Assembly: GCA_964632545.1 (NCBI GenBank)
Contig: CAZWBQ010000001.1
Span: 62,001-126,000, forward strand
Reading direction: 5' to 3'
DNA length: 64,000 nucleotides
Source of the DNA: UBA7398 sp964632545
GTDB lineage: Bacteria > Actinomycetota > Actinomycetes > Nanopelagicales > Nanopelagicaceae
This document shows, piece by piece, positions 27,501-35,243 of this stretch. Numbering within the stretch: position 1 is the first letter of the stretch; each line of letters opens with the position of its first letter. A program made the position numbers and the translations under genes. A model generated the notes under the pieces. It did no database searches, was not told where the DNA came from, and saw only the letters and a list, made by a program, of their open reading frames with translations.

Positions 27501-29032
27501 AAGATTTAGCGCAATTAATTCATGATTTAAAGAATGCTAATAAAGATGCGCGAATCCATGTGAAATTAGTGGCAGAAGTTGGAGTAGGCACAGTTGCAGC
27601 AGGAGTTAGCAAGGCTCACGCAGATGTTGTATTAATTTCCGGACACGATGGTGGCACCGGCGCTTCGCCGCTTACATCATTAAAACATGCTGGCGCGCCA
27701 TGGGAATTAGGTTTAGCGGAAACCCAACAAACGTTGTTATTAAATGGATTGAGAGACCGAATAGTTGTGCAAGCTGATGGCCAGATGAAGACCGGACGGG
27801 ATGTCGTAATTGCAGCGCTACTAGGGGCCGAGGAATTTGGTTTTGCAACTGCTCCACTAGTTGTTTCTGGTTGCATAATGATGCGTGTCTGCCATTTGGA
27901 TACTTGTCCAGTTGGCGTGGCTACCCAGAATCCAGAGTTAAGAGCGAAATTCACTGGAAAGCCAGAGTTTGTCGAAACCTTTTTTGAATATATAGCAGAA
28001 GAAGTTCGCGAAATATTAGCTTCATTAGGTTTTAAAAGTTTGGCGGAAGCTGTTGGCCAAGTTGAGGCGCTCGAGACTAAAGCCGCAATCGAACATTGGA
28101 AAGCAAATGGATTAGATCTTGCGCCACTTTTAAAATTCCCAAATGTATCGCCAGATTCAATTCGTCGAAATACAACTACGCAAGATCACGGACTTACTGG
28201 TGCTCTTGATAATGCCTTAATGATAAAGGCGTTGCCAGCTTTAGATAATAAAATTCCAACAAAAATAACATCTGCAATAAAGAATGGAAATAGAACAGTT
28301 GGCACAATGTTGGGATCAGAAATTACCCGACGTTTTGGAAGTAATGGCCTGCCTGATAATACGATTGATATTACTTTTCACGGATCTGCCGGGCAATCAT
28401 TAGGCGCATTTATTCCTAAAGGATTGACGCTAAGACTATTTGGAGATTCCAACGATTATCTCGGTAAAGGATTATCTGGGGGCAGAATTATTTTGCGTCC
28501 CGACGAAAATACCTCATTCGACTCTGCCGAGAATGTGATTGCAGGAAATGTCATTGGATATGGTGCAACTACGGGTGAGATTTATATAAGAGGTGTAGTA
28601 GGAGAGCGCTTCTGCGTGCGAAACTCTGGCGCCACTGCAGTTGTAGAAGGCGTGGGCGATCATGGGTGCGAGTACATGACCGGCGGCACGGTAATAATTC
28701 TTGGTAAAACTGGAAGAAACTTTGGCGCTGGAATGTCTGGCGGCATTGCATATGTTTTGGATCTAGATCCGCTTAATGTGAATCCAGAGATGGTGGACAT
28801 ACTTTCAGTTCCGGTCGATCGCGCGCTTGAAGTTAAGAATTTAATTTCACAATTTGCCCTTGAAACTTCATCTCAAGTTGCGATATCGATTTTAGAAAAT
28901 TGGGATGAAAACTTGCCACGGATTTCAATGGTATTGCCACGCGATTATGCTCGAATTCTTGCGGTTATTGCGCGAGCAGAACGTGAAGGTTTATCAGCTG
29001 ATGAGTTAGTTATGGAGGCGGTAAATGGGTGA
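24512..29032 (+). CDS. gltB: glutamate synthase large subunit GltB
   Basis: Converts glutamine plus 2-oxoglutarate to glutamate together with GltD. About 1506 residues. The class II amidotransferase domain comes first; its nucleophile is Cys23 in EHDACGVAMVA, exposed by propeptide removal. The central and FMN synthase domains follow (SVSKEAHE-type region reads SISKEAHENLAIAM), then the 3Fe-4S cysteines in GCIMMRVCHLDTC at about 1120-1132, and the C-terminal beta-helix (GRNFGAGMSGG). The frame extends back to ATG 24485, but GTG 24512 has a GGAG ribosome binding site 8 nt upstream and gives the expected short propeptide. The upstream gap holds a TAGAGT at 24429-24434 that could be a -10. Confidence 0.97.
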   Translation: MPLFSALPAKAGLYNPAQEHDACGVAMVATLNKIATHEIVQQGLTALRNLEHRGASGAEINSGDGAGILIRVPDAFYREIVNFELGAVGSYATGIVFLPKNFAQKQRIAEIASQEGLKILGWRELPTNPKSLGKTAVSVMPEFEQVFVTAIDNSLNLALERKAFCFRKRVEHELPIYFPSLSSRTIVYKGMLTTGQLEEFFPDLSDPRVVSPLALVHSRFSTNTFPSWPLAHPYRYIAHNGEINTVKGNRNWMAARETLLASNLIPGEISRLFPIVDPHGSDSASLDEVLELLYLNGRSLPHAMLMMIPEAWENHASMSEKRRDFYQFHASLMEPWDGPACVTFTDGKQIGAVLDRNGLRPSRYWVTKDGLVVLASEVGVLDIAQERIARKGRLQPGRMFLVDIDEGRIIEDDEIKEVLANGAPYSDWLHAGLIKLEDLPAREHIVYPHSSVVRRQRAFGYTEEELRIIIAPMAKSGGEPLGSMGTDTPIAALSDKPRLLFDYFAQLFAQVTNPPLDAIREELVTSLGGSIGPEHNLLDPGPASCRQISLPFPVIDNDELAKIIHVNADGDHPGFITHIVRGLFSIAGGGESLANRLTEIREEVSAAINDGARLIVLSDRDGDAENAPIPSLLLTAAVHHHLIREKTRTKVGLVVESGDVREVHHVALLVGFGAAAVNPYLAMESAEDLVLQGVITGIAPEKAVRNLIKALGKGVLKVMSKMGISTIASYTGAQVFEAIGLSQGVIDEYFVGATSRLGGVGLDVIAEETIRRHHVAYPPGGEIPGARRLTIGGEYQWRREGEPHLFNPETVFMLQHATRNKRYDIFKRYTEKVDDQSKNLMTLRGLFEFKADLRKPIAIDEVESVTEILKRFSTGAMSYGSISKEAHENLAIAMNRIGGKSNTGEGGEDADRLVVMANGDSKRSAIKQVASGRFGVTSEYLVNSDDIQIKMAQGAKPGEGGQLPGNKVYPWIAKVRHSTPGVGLISPPPHHDIYSIEDLAQLIHDLKNANKDARIHVKLVAEVGVGTVAAGVSKAHADVVLISGHDGGTGASPLTSLKHAGAPWELGLAETQQTLLLNGLRDRIVVQADGQMKTGRDVVIAALLGAEEFGFATAPLVVSGCIMMRVCHLDTCPVGVATQNPELRAKFTGKPEFVETFFEYIAEEVREILASLGFKSLAEAVGQVEALETKAAIEHWKANGLDLAPLLKFPNVSPDSIRRNTTTQDHGLTGALDNALMIKALPALDNKIPTKITSAIKNGNRTVGTMLGSEITRRFGSNGLPDNTIDITFHGSAGQSLGAFIPKGLTLRLFGDSNDYLGKGLSGGRIILRPDENTSFDSAENVIAGNVIGYGATTGEIYIRGVVGERFCVRNSGATAVVEGVGDHGCEYMTGGTVIILGKTGRNFGAGMSGGIAYVLDLDPLNVNPEMVDILSVPVDRALEVKNLISQFALETSSQVAISILENWDENLPRISMVLPRDYARILAVIARAEREGLSADELVMEAVNG

Positions 29033-30482
29033 TCCACGGGGATTTATTAGCACGCCGCGCGAAACTCCAAAGCGCCGACCAGTTGATGTTCGGATCCAAG
29101 ATTGGCGCGAAGTTTATGAAGTTCAAGATTTTGCAATATTACAAAAGCAAGCAAGTCGTTGTATGGATTGTGGAATTCCCTTCTGTCACCAAGGTTGCCC
29201 ACTCGGAAATTTAATTCCAGAGTGGAACGATTTAATTTGGCGGGACGAAAAATCAGAAGCGATGGATCGATTACACGCAACCAATAACTTTCCAGAATTT
29301 ACTGGTCGATTGTGTCCTGCTCCCTGCGAGACTGCTTGTGTTTTAGGGATAAATGCCGATCCAGTCACAATCAAGCAAGTCGAATTAAGAATTGTAGAAG
29401 AAGCATTTGGTAGTGGCAGCGTAAAGCCATTAGCGCCAGATCGTTTGAGTGGAAAAACTGTTGCTGTTATTGGTTCGGGCCCAGCGGGCTTGGCTGCAGC
29501 TCAACAATTAACTAGAGCTGGCCACACTGTAGTTGTTTATGAAAGAGCCGATAAAATAGGCGGACTTTTACGTTATGGAATTCCCGAATTCAAAATGGAG
29601 AAATCCGTTATTGATCGCAGAATTTCACAGATGGAAAAAGAAGGTACAAGATTTCGCACCGGTGTAAATGTTGGCGTTGATACAACTGCCACATCGATGA
29701 GATCCAAGTACGACGCAATTGTGGTCGCAGTAGGTGCTACAAAATGGCGCGATTTAGCAATTCCTGGGCGAGAATTAAATGGCATTCACCAAGCTATGGA
29801 ATTTTTACCATGGGGGAATAAACAAGCTTTAGAGGAGTTGACGGAGACGCCACCAATAAATGCTGCTGGGAAACATGTGATTATTTTAGGCGGTGGCGAC
29901 ACCGGTGCGGATTGTTTAGGTACTTCAATTCGACAAGGTGCGGCTAGCGTTACGCAAATTGAAATCATGCCGCGTCCGACCGAGGAACGCCCGTCATCTC
30001 AACCATGGCCAACTTACCCAATGATCTACCGAGTCAGTAGCGCGCATGAAGAAGCTGGCGAACGTTTGTATGCCATATCGACTGAAGAGTTTATTGGAGA
30101 TGGAAATGGAAATTTAAAAGCACTAAAAATTGCGGAGACCAAATTTGTTGCTGGAAAATTTGAAAAAGTCCCAGGTTCTGAACGTGAGCTAACCGCAGAT
30201 TTAGTTTTATTGGCATTGGGTTTTACCGGTCCGGAGCAAAATGAATTTGTAAAGGATCTAAATGTAACAATAGATGAACGTGGGAATATAAAACGAGATA
30301 ATAATTTTGCAAGTGATGTCGAAGGTGTTTTTATATGTGGTGATGCGGGTAGAGGGCAATCGCTGATTGTTTGGGCAATTGCCGAAGGACGAAGCGCCGC
30401 GGCTGCAGTAGATGAATTTTTAGTGGGCAGGACTCAGTTGCCTGCACCGATTGCGCCAACCGATCGTTCTTTGACTATTTAG
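29025..30482 (+). CDS. gltD: glutamate synthase small subunit GltD
   Basis: NADPH-oxidising partner of GltB that passes electrons through FAD and iron-sulfur clusters. The 485 residues contain N-terminal cysteines CMDCGIPFCHQGCPLGN and CPAPCETAC for two 4Fe-4S clusters, the FAD motif GSGPAGLAAAQ near 150, and the NADPH motif GGGDTGADCLG near 290. The ATG overlaps the gltB stop by 8 bp and follows a GGAGG ribosome binding site. Order and overlap indicate one operon with gltB. Confidence 0.97.
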   Translation: MGDPRGFISTPRETPKRRPVDVRIQDWREVYEVQDFAILQKQASRCMDCGIPFCHQGCPLGNLIPEWNDLIWRDEKSEAMDRLHATNNFPEFTGRLCPAPCETACVLGINADPVTIKQVELRIVEEAFGSGSVKPLAPDRLSGKTVAVIGSGPAGLAAAQQLTRAGHTVVVYERADKIGGLLRYGIPEFKMEKSVIDRRISQMEKEGTRFRTGVNVGVDTTATSMRSKYDAIVVAVGATKWRDLAIPGRELNGIHQAMEFLPWGNKQALEELTETPPINAAGKHVIILGGGDTGADCLGTSIRQGAASVTQIEIMPRPTEERPSSQPWPTYPMIYRVSSAHEEAGERLYAISTEEFIGDGNGNLKALKIAETKFVAGKFEKVPGSERELTADLVLLALGFTGPEQNEFVKDLNVTIDERGNIKRDNNFASDVEGVFICGDAGRGQSLIVWAIAEGRSAAAAVDEFLVGRTQLPAPIAPTDRSLTI

Positions 30483-30496
30483 TCAATTATTGAAGA

Positions 30497-30502
30497 TAGA
30501 AT
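30497..30502 (+). promoter_or_regulatory. candidate -10 element for leaderless pyk
   Basis: TAGAAT is followed by seven bases and the pyk ATG. A TTGACT lies 20 bp upstream (30471-30476), forming a small palindrome TTGACT-atTT-AGTCAA over the end of gltD; the spacing is long for a -35. No ribosome binding site is present. Confidence 0.4.
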
Positions 30503-30509
30503 AACTACC

Positions 30510-31952
30510 ATGCGTCGAGCCAAAATAGTTTGCACTATGGGCCCCGCAGTCGCCAATCCAGAAAAAATTACAGCCTTAATTGAAGCCGGTATGAACGTGG
30601 CTCGGTTAAATCTTTCTCACGGTGGCTACGAAGAGCATAAAAAAGTTTATGACCTAGTTCGAGCAGCGGCTTTAAAAGCTGGCAAGCCGGTGGCAATCCT
30701 GGTGGATTTACAGGGCCCAAAAATTAGATTGGCAAAGTTTAAAGACGGTCCGCATTCGCTGGCCCGTGGGGATATTTTCACTATTACAACTGATGATGAT
30801 GTTGCTGGTACTAAGGAGCTTGTAGGAACGACTTTTAAAAACTTGCCTGGAGATTGCAAGCCAGGTGATCGCATTCTCATCGATGATGGAAAAGTTACTG
30901 TAGAAGTTGTAAAAGTTGAAGGTAATAACGTAGTTACTAAAGTCATCGAACCAGGAGTGGTTAGTAATAATAAAGGTATAAATTTGCCGGGCGTGGCAGT
31001 TTCAGTACCAGCAATGTCTGAAAAAGATGTCGATGATTTACGGTGGGGTTTGAAAATTGGCGCGGATTTTATTGCGCTCTCGTTTGTCCGATCTGCAAAA
31101 GATTTATTTGATGTTCAAAAAGTCATGGATGAAGTTGGCGTTCGAATTCCAGTAATAGCCAAGATTGAGAAACCGCAGGCAGTTGCAAATTTGGAAGAAA
31201 TTGTTGCGGCATTCGATGGCATTATGGTTGCGCGCGGCGATCTTGGTGTTGAAATGCCAATTGAAGATGTGCCGATGGTGCAAAAACGTTGCATCACTTT
31301 GGCGCGCGAGTCAGCTAAACCAGTAATTGTGGCAACTCAAATGTTGGATTCAATGATTGTTAATTCAAGGCCAACTAGAGCAGAAGCATCTGATTGTGCT
31401 AACGCGGTACTAGATGGTGCAGATGCGTTAATGCTCTCTGGTGAAACTAGTGTTGGTGAATTTGCAATCGAGGCGGTTGAAACTATGGCGCGAATCATTG
31501 AAAAAACTGAAACAGATGCGCTAGATCTAATCCCAGCTTTAAAACATAATCCACGAACTAAAGGTGGCGCAATTACCAAAGCAGCAGCAGATGTTGGCGC
31601 CATAATCGGTGCTCGATTCCTCGTGACATTTACACAGAGCGGCGATTCAGCCCGTCGGATGTCTCGGCTACGTTCGCCTATTCCAGTAATGGCTTTCACT
31701 CCAGAAATCGGAACTTATAACCGAATGGCACTTTCTTGGGGGATCGAACCAATGATTACCCCTGTGGTTGCCACTACTGATGAAATGGTTAAACAGTGCG
31801 ATACCTTATTAATAGCAACTGGTCGCGTAAAAATTGGTGAACAGGTAATGATCGTTGCCGGAGCTCCTCCAGGAATTCCAGGCTCAACTAATGCGATGCG
31901 GGTTCATAAAATTGGCGATGCCGTAGGTGGCGCTGCACCGGCTTATCGCTAA
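30510..31952 (+). CDS. pyk: pyruvate kinase
   Basis: Last step of glycolysis, phosphoenolpyruvate plus ADP to pyruvate plus ATP. The 480 residues have the usual A/B/C domain order. Seen are RLNLSHGGYEEH near the N-terminus, the active-site signature IPVIAKIEKPQAV with the catalytic Lys, and MVARGDLGVEMP. The C-terminal allosteric domain is complete. It starts at ATG 27 bp after gltD, with a TAGAAT at leaderless spacing. It is followed by the tRNA and the response regulator. Confidence 0.97.
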   Translation: MRRAKIVCTMGPAVANPEKITALIEAGMNVARLNLSHGGYEEHKKVYDLVRAAALKAGKPVAILVDLQGPKIRLAKFKDGPHSLARGDIFTITTDDDVAGTKELVGTTFKNLPGDCKPGDRILIDDGKVTVEVVKVEGNNVVTKVIEPGVVSNNKGINLPGVAVSVPAMSEKDVDDLRWGLKIGADFIALSFVRSAKDLFDVQKVMDEVGVRIPVIAKIEKPQAVANLEEIVAAFDGIMVARGDLGVEMPIEDVPMVQKRCITLARESAKPVIVATQMLDSMIVNSRPTRAEASDCANAVLDGADALMLSGETSVGEFAIEAVETMARIIEKTETDALDLIPALKHNPRTKGGAITKAAADVGAIIGARFLVTFTQSGDSARRMSRLRSPIPVMAFTPEIGTYNRMALSWGIEPMITPVVATTDEMVKQCDTLLIATGRVKIGEQVMIVAGAPPGIPGSTNAMRVHKIGDAVGGAAPAYR

Positions 31953-31958
31953 TTAGTT

Positions 31959-31987
31959 TTCGCACAAATGCGTTAATTCCTTATACT
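31959..31987 (+). promoter_or_regulatory. candidate promoter for the tRNA-pdtaR unit
   Basis: TTCGCA (31959-31964) and TATACT (31982-31987) are separated by 17 bp, the best -35/-10 pair by eye in this part of the window. The predicted start near 31994 lies about 23 nt before the tRNA. Confidence 0.5.
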
Positions 31988-32016
31988 TATCCTTCTATCA
32001 ATCTTTCTAGCTTTAA

Positions 32017-32089
32017 GCCTCGGTACTCCAACGGTAGAGAGGGCAGTCTCAAACACTGCATAGTGTCGGTTCAAATCCGACTCGAGGCA
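32017..32089 (+). tRNA. tRNA with anticodon CAA (nominally Leu) but short variable loop
   Basis: A 73-nt cloverleaf folds by hand. The acceptor is GCCTCGG against TCGAGGC (6 pairs plus G-U), the D-arm is CTC/GAG with GG in the loop, the anticodon stem is GCAGT/ACTGC with loop CTCAAAC, and the T-arm is GTCGG/CCGAC with loop TTCAAAT. The discriminator is A and CCA is not encoded. The anticodon CAA reads UUG, Leu. The variable region is only ATAGT (5 nt), class I, whereas bacterial tRNA-Leu is normally class II with a long variable arm. It may be a divergent or special-purpose tRNA. The fold is well supported; the amino-acid identity is uncertain. Confidence 0.85.
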
Positions 32090-32090
32090 C

Positions 32091-32699
32091 ATGAGTCCAG
32101 AATTAAGTACGAACGCCGAAAAATCCCGCGGCCGAATCTTGGTAGCTGAAGATGAAGCATTGATTCGGTTAGATCTTGTTGAAATGTTAGTTGAAGCAGG
32201 TTATGAAGTTATTGGTGAAGCTAGCAATGGCGAAGAAGCAGTTGCGCTAGCTGAAAAACATAAACCGGATTTAGCAATCCTTGATGTGAAGATGCCAATC
32301 CTCGATGGAATTTCGGCAGCGGAAAAAATAATTGCAATTTCGCCAGTTTTAATGCTGACAGCTTTTAGTCAAAGAGATTTAGTCGAACGAGCCAGAGATG
32401 CTGGCGCGATGGCTTATGTTGTTAAACCTTTTTCGATATCAGATTTAACGCCGGCAATCGAAATTGCCATAAGTCGCCATCGCCAACTTAAAGCTTTGGA
32501 AAATGAGGTCGCTAATTTGTACGATCGATTAGAGACGCGAAAATTAATCGATCGAGCTAAGGGAATTTTGATGCAGGCTCTAAACCTCTCCGAGCCAGAA
32601 TCTTTCAACTGGATCCAGCGTGCTGCTATGGACCGTCGAATCTCTATGAAGGCAGTTGCCCAGGCCGTGATCTCACCCGATTCGGTCCCTGATAACTAA
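32091..32699 (+). CDS. pdtaR: response regulator with ANTAR RNA-binding domain (PdtaR type)
   Basis: A receiver domain (about 14-130) with phosphoacceptor Asp65 in LAILDVKMP, acidic pocket EDE at 20-22 and Lys in YVVKPFS. It is followed by a coiled segment and a C-terminal ANTAR domain (LIDRAKGILMQALNLSE, then ISMKAVAQAVI). ANTAR domains bind paired hairpins in mRNA and prevent termination; PdtaR in mycobacteria works with the kinase PdtaS. No kinase is nearby. The only reasonable start is the ATG at 32091, one base after the tRNA discriminator, with no ribosome binding site except inside the tRNA. 202 residues is normal. Confidence 0.92.
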   Translation: MSPELSTNAEKSRGRILVAEDEALIRLDLVEMLVEAGYEVIGEASNGEEAVALAEKHKPDLAILDVKMPILDGISAAEKIIAISPVLMLTAFSQRDLVERARDAGAMAYVVKPFSISDLTPAIEIAISRHRQLKALENEVANLYDRLETRKLIDRAKGILMQALNLSEPESFNWIQRAAMDRRISMKAVAQAVISPDSVPDN

Positions 32700-32763
32700 A
32701 CTGAAATTGTTGAAATTCGCGCTCAATGGTTACTGAAACGTTACTTTTTGAGCGGGGTGGGGG

Positions 32764-32792
32764 TTGGCGAAAATACCCAAAAGGGGCATACT
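32764..32792 (+). promoter_or_regulatory. candidate livJ promoter
   Basis: TTGGCG (32764-32769) and CATACT (32787-32792) are separated by 17 bp. Transcription from about 32799 would leave a leader of near 57 nt carrying the GAAGGGA ribosome binding site used by livJ. Confidence 0.4.
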
Positions 32793-32855
32793 TCGCGATA
32801 CCTAAGGAGTACCTATCCCGGTCTTCTTACATTCGAATGAAGGGAACACTGTTAC

Positions 32856-34100
32856 ATGAAAAAAAACAACAAGGCTCTCGTAGCGCTTGGTGTCGTAACT
32901 TTGGCAATGAGCATCGTTGGATCAACGATGGCTCAATCTGCAACAGTTACTTTGACTGTTTCTTCTGACCTACCTCTGCAGGGTGGATCGGCTGATCAAA
33001 GCGAATCGACAAACAACGTTATCAAGTTGCTCCTTAAGCAAATGGGCAACAAAGCTGGTAAGTATGCAATTAAGTTCAAAGAATATGATGACTCAACCGC
33101 AGCTAAAGGTTCATGGGACGATGCACAGTGCGCAGCAAATGCACAAGCACACGTTGCCAACAAGACCGAAGTAGCAGTTATGGGTACATACAATTCAGGT
33201 TGTGCAAAAATTATCGTTCCAGTACTTAACCAAGATCCAAAGGGTCCAATGGTTATGGTTTCAAATGCGAATACAAACCCTGGTCTAACCAAGGCTTGGA
33301 ATCCAGGCGAACCAACTAAGTACTACCCAACCGGTTTCCGTAACTACTTCCGCGTTGTAACAACTGATGATTTCCAAGGTTCAGCTGCTGCACAATTCGC
33401 ACAGAGCCAAGGCGTAAAGTCAGTTTACGTACTTAACGACACACAGACTTACGGTCAAGGTGTTGCACAGGCTTTCACTACTGAAGCTAACAAAATTGGC
33501 TTAAAAGTTCTTTCTGCAGGAGCAGCTGGCGAAGGTTGGGATGCTAAACAACCTAACTACGAAGCTCTCTTCACAAAGATCAAAGCTCTTAACCCAGACA
33601 TGATCTACATTGGTGGAATCTTCGACCTAAATGGTGGACAACTTGTTAAGGACAAAGTAAAGGTTCTTGGCGACAACACTAAAGTTAAGTTGATGGCACC
33701 AGACGGATTCACTGGATACCCAGACTTCTTGGCTCTAAAAGAAGCTGATGGCGCATACCTATCATTCACAGGTCTTTCAATCGACCTATTCCCTAAGAAT
33801 GGTAAGGCTGCAACATTCCAGAAGGATTACCTAAAGGCATACGGCAAGGCACCTACTAGCTCATTCTCCGTTTACGGTGGCGCAGCTATGCAGGCAATCC
33901 TTGATGCGATTTCACGTTCAAACGGAACTCGTAAAGATGTATTCCTAAAGATGAAGACTGTAAATATTCCTGCAGCTAAGTCTGTTGTTGGAACTTCAAT
34001 TCAATTTGATGATGCTGGCGATACTATCTATCACGACATCACCATCCTTGTAGTGAAGAACAACACAGAAACAACGCTAAAGAAACTCACAGTTAAGTAA
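32856..34100 (+). CDS. livJ: branched-chain amino acid ABC transporter, substrate-binding protein
   Basis: A periplasmic-binding-protein type I fold of 414 residues with the family's amino-acid-binding motifs (SDLPLQGG, GTYNSGCAKI). It captures amino acids outside the cell for LivHMGF. It has a signal peptide (MKKNNK, hydrophobic 7-25) with probable signal peptidase I cleavage after STMA, but no lipobox cysteine. Codons for Asn, Tyr, Phe and Asp end in C far more often than in neighbouring genes, a sign of high expression. The ATG follows a GAAGGGA ribosome binding site. A long hairpin separates it from livH. Exact ligand cannot be told from sequence; urea or amide binders are related. Confidence 0.88.
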   Translation: MKKNNKALVALGVVTLAMSIVGSTMAQSATVTLTVSSDLPLQGGSADQSESTNNVIKLLLKQMGNKAGKYAIKFKEYDDSTAAKGSWDDAQCAANAQAHVANKTEVAVMGTYNSGCAKIIVPVLNQDPKGPMVMVSNANTNPGLTKAWNPGEPTKYYPTGFRNYFRVVTTDDFQGSAAAQFAQSQGVKSVYVLNDTQTYGQGVAQAFTTEANKIGLKVLSAGAAGEGWDAKQPNYEALFTKIKALNPDMIYIGGIFDLNGGQLVKDKVKVLGDNTKVKLMAPDGFTGYPDFLALKEADGAYLSFTGLSIDLFPKNGKAATFQKDYLKAYGKAPTSSFSVYGGAAMQAILDAISRSNGTRKDVFLKMKTVNIPAAKSVVGTSIQFDDAGDTIYHDITILVVKNNTETTLKKLTVK

Positions 34101-34112
34101 TACCGATTCGCT

Positions 34113-34150
34113 AAGTGGGTGGTTTTGGATTATTCCAGAGCCACCCACTT
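34113..34150 (+). terminator. long stem-loop between livJ and livH (attenuator or mRNA stabiliser)
   Basis: A 16-bp uninterrupted stem, including two G-U pairs, begins AAGTGGGTGG and ends CCACCCACTT around a 6-nt loop (attatt). The downstream bases are ATTAAATTAAAAATT with no run of T, so it is not a standard intrinsic terminator. Placed 12 nt after the livJ stop, it probably protects the livJ message or reduces read-through to the permease genes. Confidence 0.7.
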
Positions 34151-34190
34151 ATTAAATTAAAAATTCGCATTCTAATTAAGGGCGGGTAAA

Positions 34191-35243
34191 TTGAAAGCCA
34201 CAGTAGATGTCAAAAAATTCACCGGCACTCGCGGGCAAATAAGACGCAAAAGAATTGAATTATCAGGAGCAGCAGTAATTGGTATTTTATTAATACTTTG
34301 GCTCGGGGTAAATCTCATAAAAGCGCCAACGCAGTTTGCACAAGTTACAGTTTTGGGACTCCGCAATGGATTGCTTTATGCGTTGATTGCCCTCGGTTAC
34401 ACGCTGGTATATGGAATTATAGAATTAATTAACTTTGCACATGGCGATCTATTTATGTTAGGTGCGCTTTTTTCCTCCTACTTCATCACGATTTGGTTTC
34501 ATCAAGAAAATTCAAATTTAGCCGGCTGGGTAACTTTCTTGTTAGCTCTAATTGCGGCAATGCTTTTCTGTGGCACGATTAATGTATTAATTGAAAGACT
34601 GGCCTACCGAAAATTGCGGAGGGCTCCTAAACTTGCGCCATTGATTACCGCAGTAGGCATGTCATTTCTATTGCAATTTATTGGTATTAAATGGAACGGA
34701 TCAACACCACGTCAATGGCCAACTGTTATTCCGCATGGAGAATATATTTGGTTTGGCGTAATTATTAGCCAAGTAACAATTATCTTGATTCTGGTGGCAG
34801 CTCCTCTTCTGATGCTTCTTACCTATGTCGTTACAAAAACTAAGCGTGGTAAGGCGATGCGCGCCACTGCTCAAGATCAAGATGCTGCCCGTCTTATGGG
34901 TATCGACGTAAATAAAACTATTTCCTTCACTTTTGCAATTGGTGGCGCACTTGCTGGCGCAGCCGGTCTGCTGTATCAACAATCGGTTGGCACAACTAAC
35001 TACAACTTAGGTTTCCAGCTTGGTTTAATTGCATTTACCTCTGCTGTACTAGGTGGAATTGGAAACTTAAATGGGGCAGTTCTTGGCGCATTATTAATTG
35101 GCATAGTTCAAGGTTTAAATGATGGATTGCCAATTGCGCTTGGCCAAAGATGGTCACAGACAGTGGTGTTTACAATATTAATATTAATTCTGGTATTAAA
35201 GCCGGCTGGCTTACTTGGTAAAGCAACCACGGAAAAGGTGTGA
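34191..35243 (+). CDS. livH: branched-chain amino acid ABC transporter permease LivH
   Basis: First permease subunit. The 350 residues are about 50 longer than typical LivH because of a polar N-terminal extension before the first helix. The family motif is clear in ALIALGYTLVYGIIELINFA and in ATAQDQDAARLMGIDVN, the cytoplasmic coupling loop. About eight helices are expected. The start is TTG after a GGGCGGG ribosome-binding-like stretch; no better start lies near. It overlaps livM by 4 bp. Confidence 0.92.
   Translation: MKATVDVKKFTGTRGQIRRKRIELSGAAVIGILLILWLGVNLIKAPTQFAQVTVLGLRNGLLYALIALGYTLVYGIIELINFAHGDLFMLGALFSSYFITIWFHQENSNLAGWVTFLLALIAAMLFCGTINVLIERLAYRKLRRAPKLAPLITAVGMSFLLQFIGIKWNGSTPRQWPTVIPHGEYIWFGVIISQVTIILILVAAPLLMLLTYVVTKTKRGKAMRATAQDQDAARLMGIDVNKTISFTFAIGGALAGAAGLLYQQSVGTTNYNLGFQLGLIAFTSAVLGGIGNLNGAVLGALLIGIVQGLNDGLPIALGQRWSQTVVFTILILILVLKPAGLLGKATTEKV

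Noticed and set aside
31953..31980. Small hairpin CGCA-caaa-TGCG after pyk as a terminator
   Set aside because: Only four perfect pairs and no T run; it overlaps the candidate -35 of the tRNA promoter.
32726..32968. 80-residue frame overlapping the livJ start
   Set aside because: It spans the predicted livJ promoter, ribosome binding site and signal peptide in another frame, and the product has no recognisable features.
34113..34150. Classical intrinsic terminator after livJ
   Set aside because: The stem is strong but no T run follows, so it is listed as a probable stabiliser or attenuator only.
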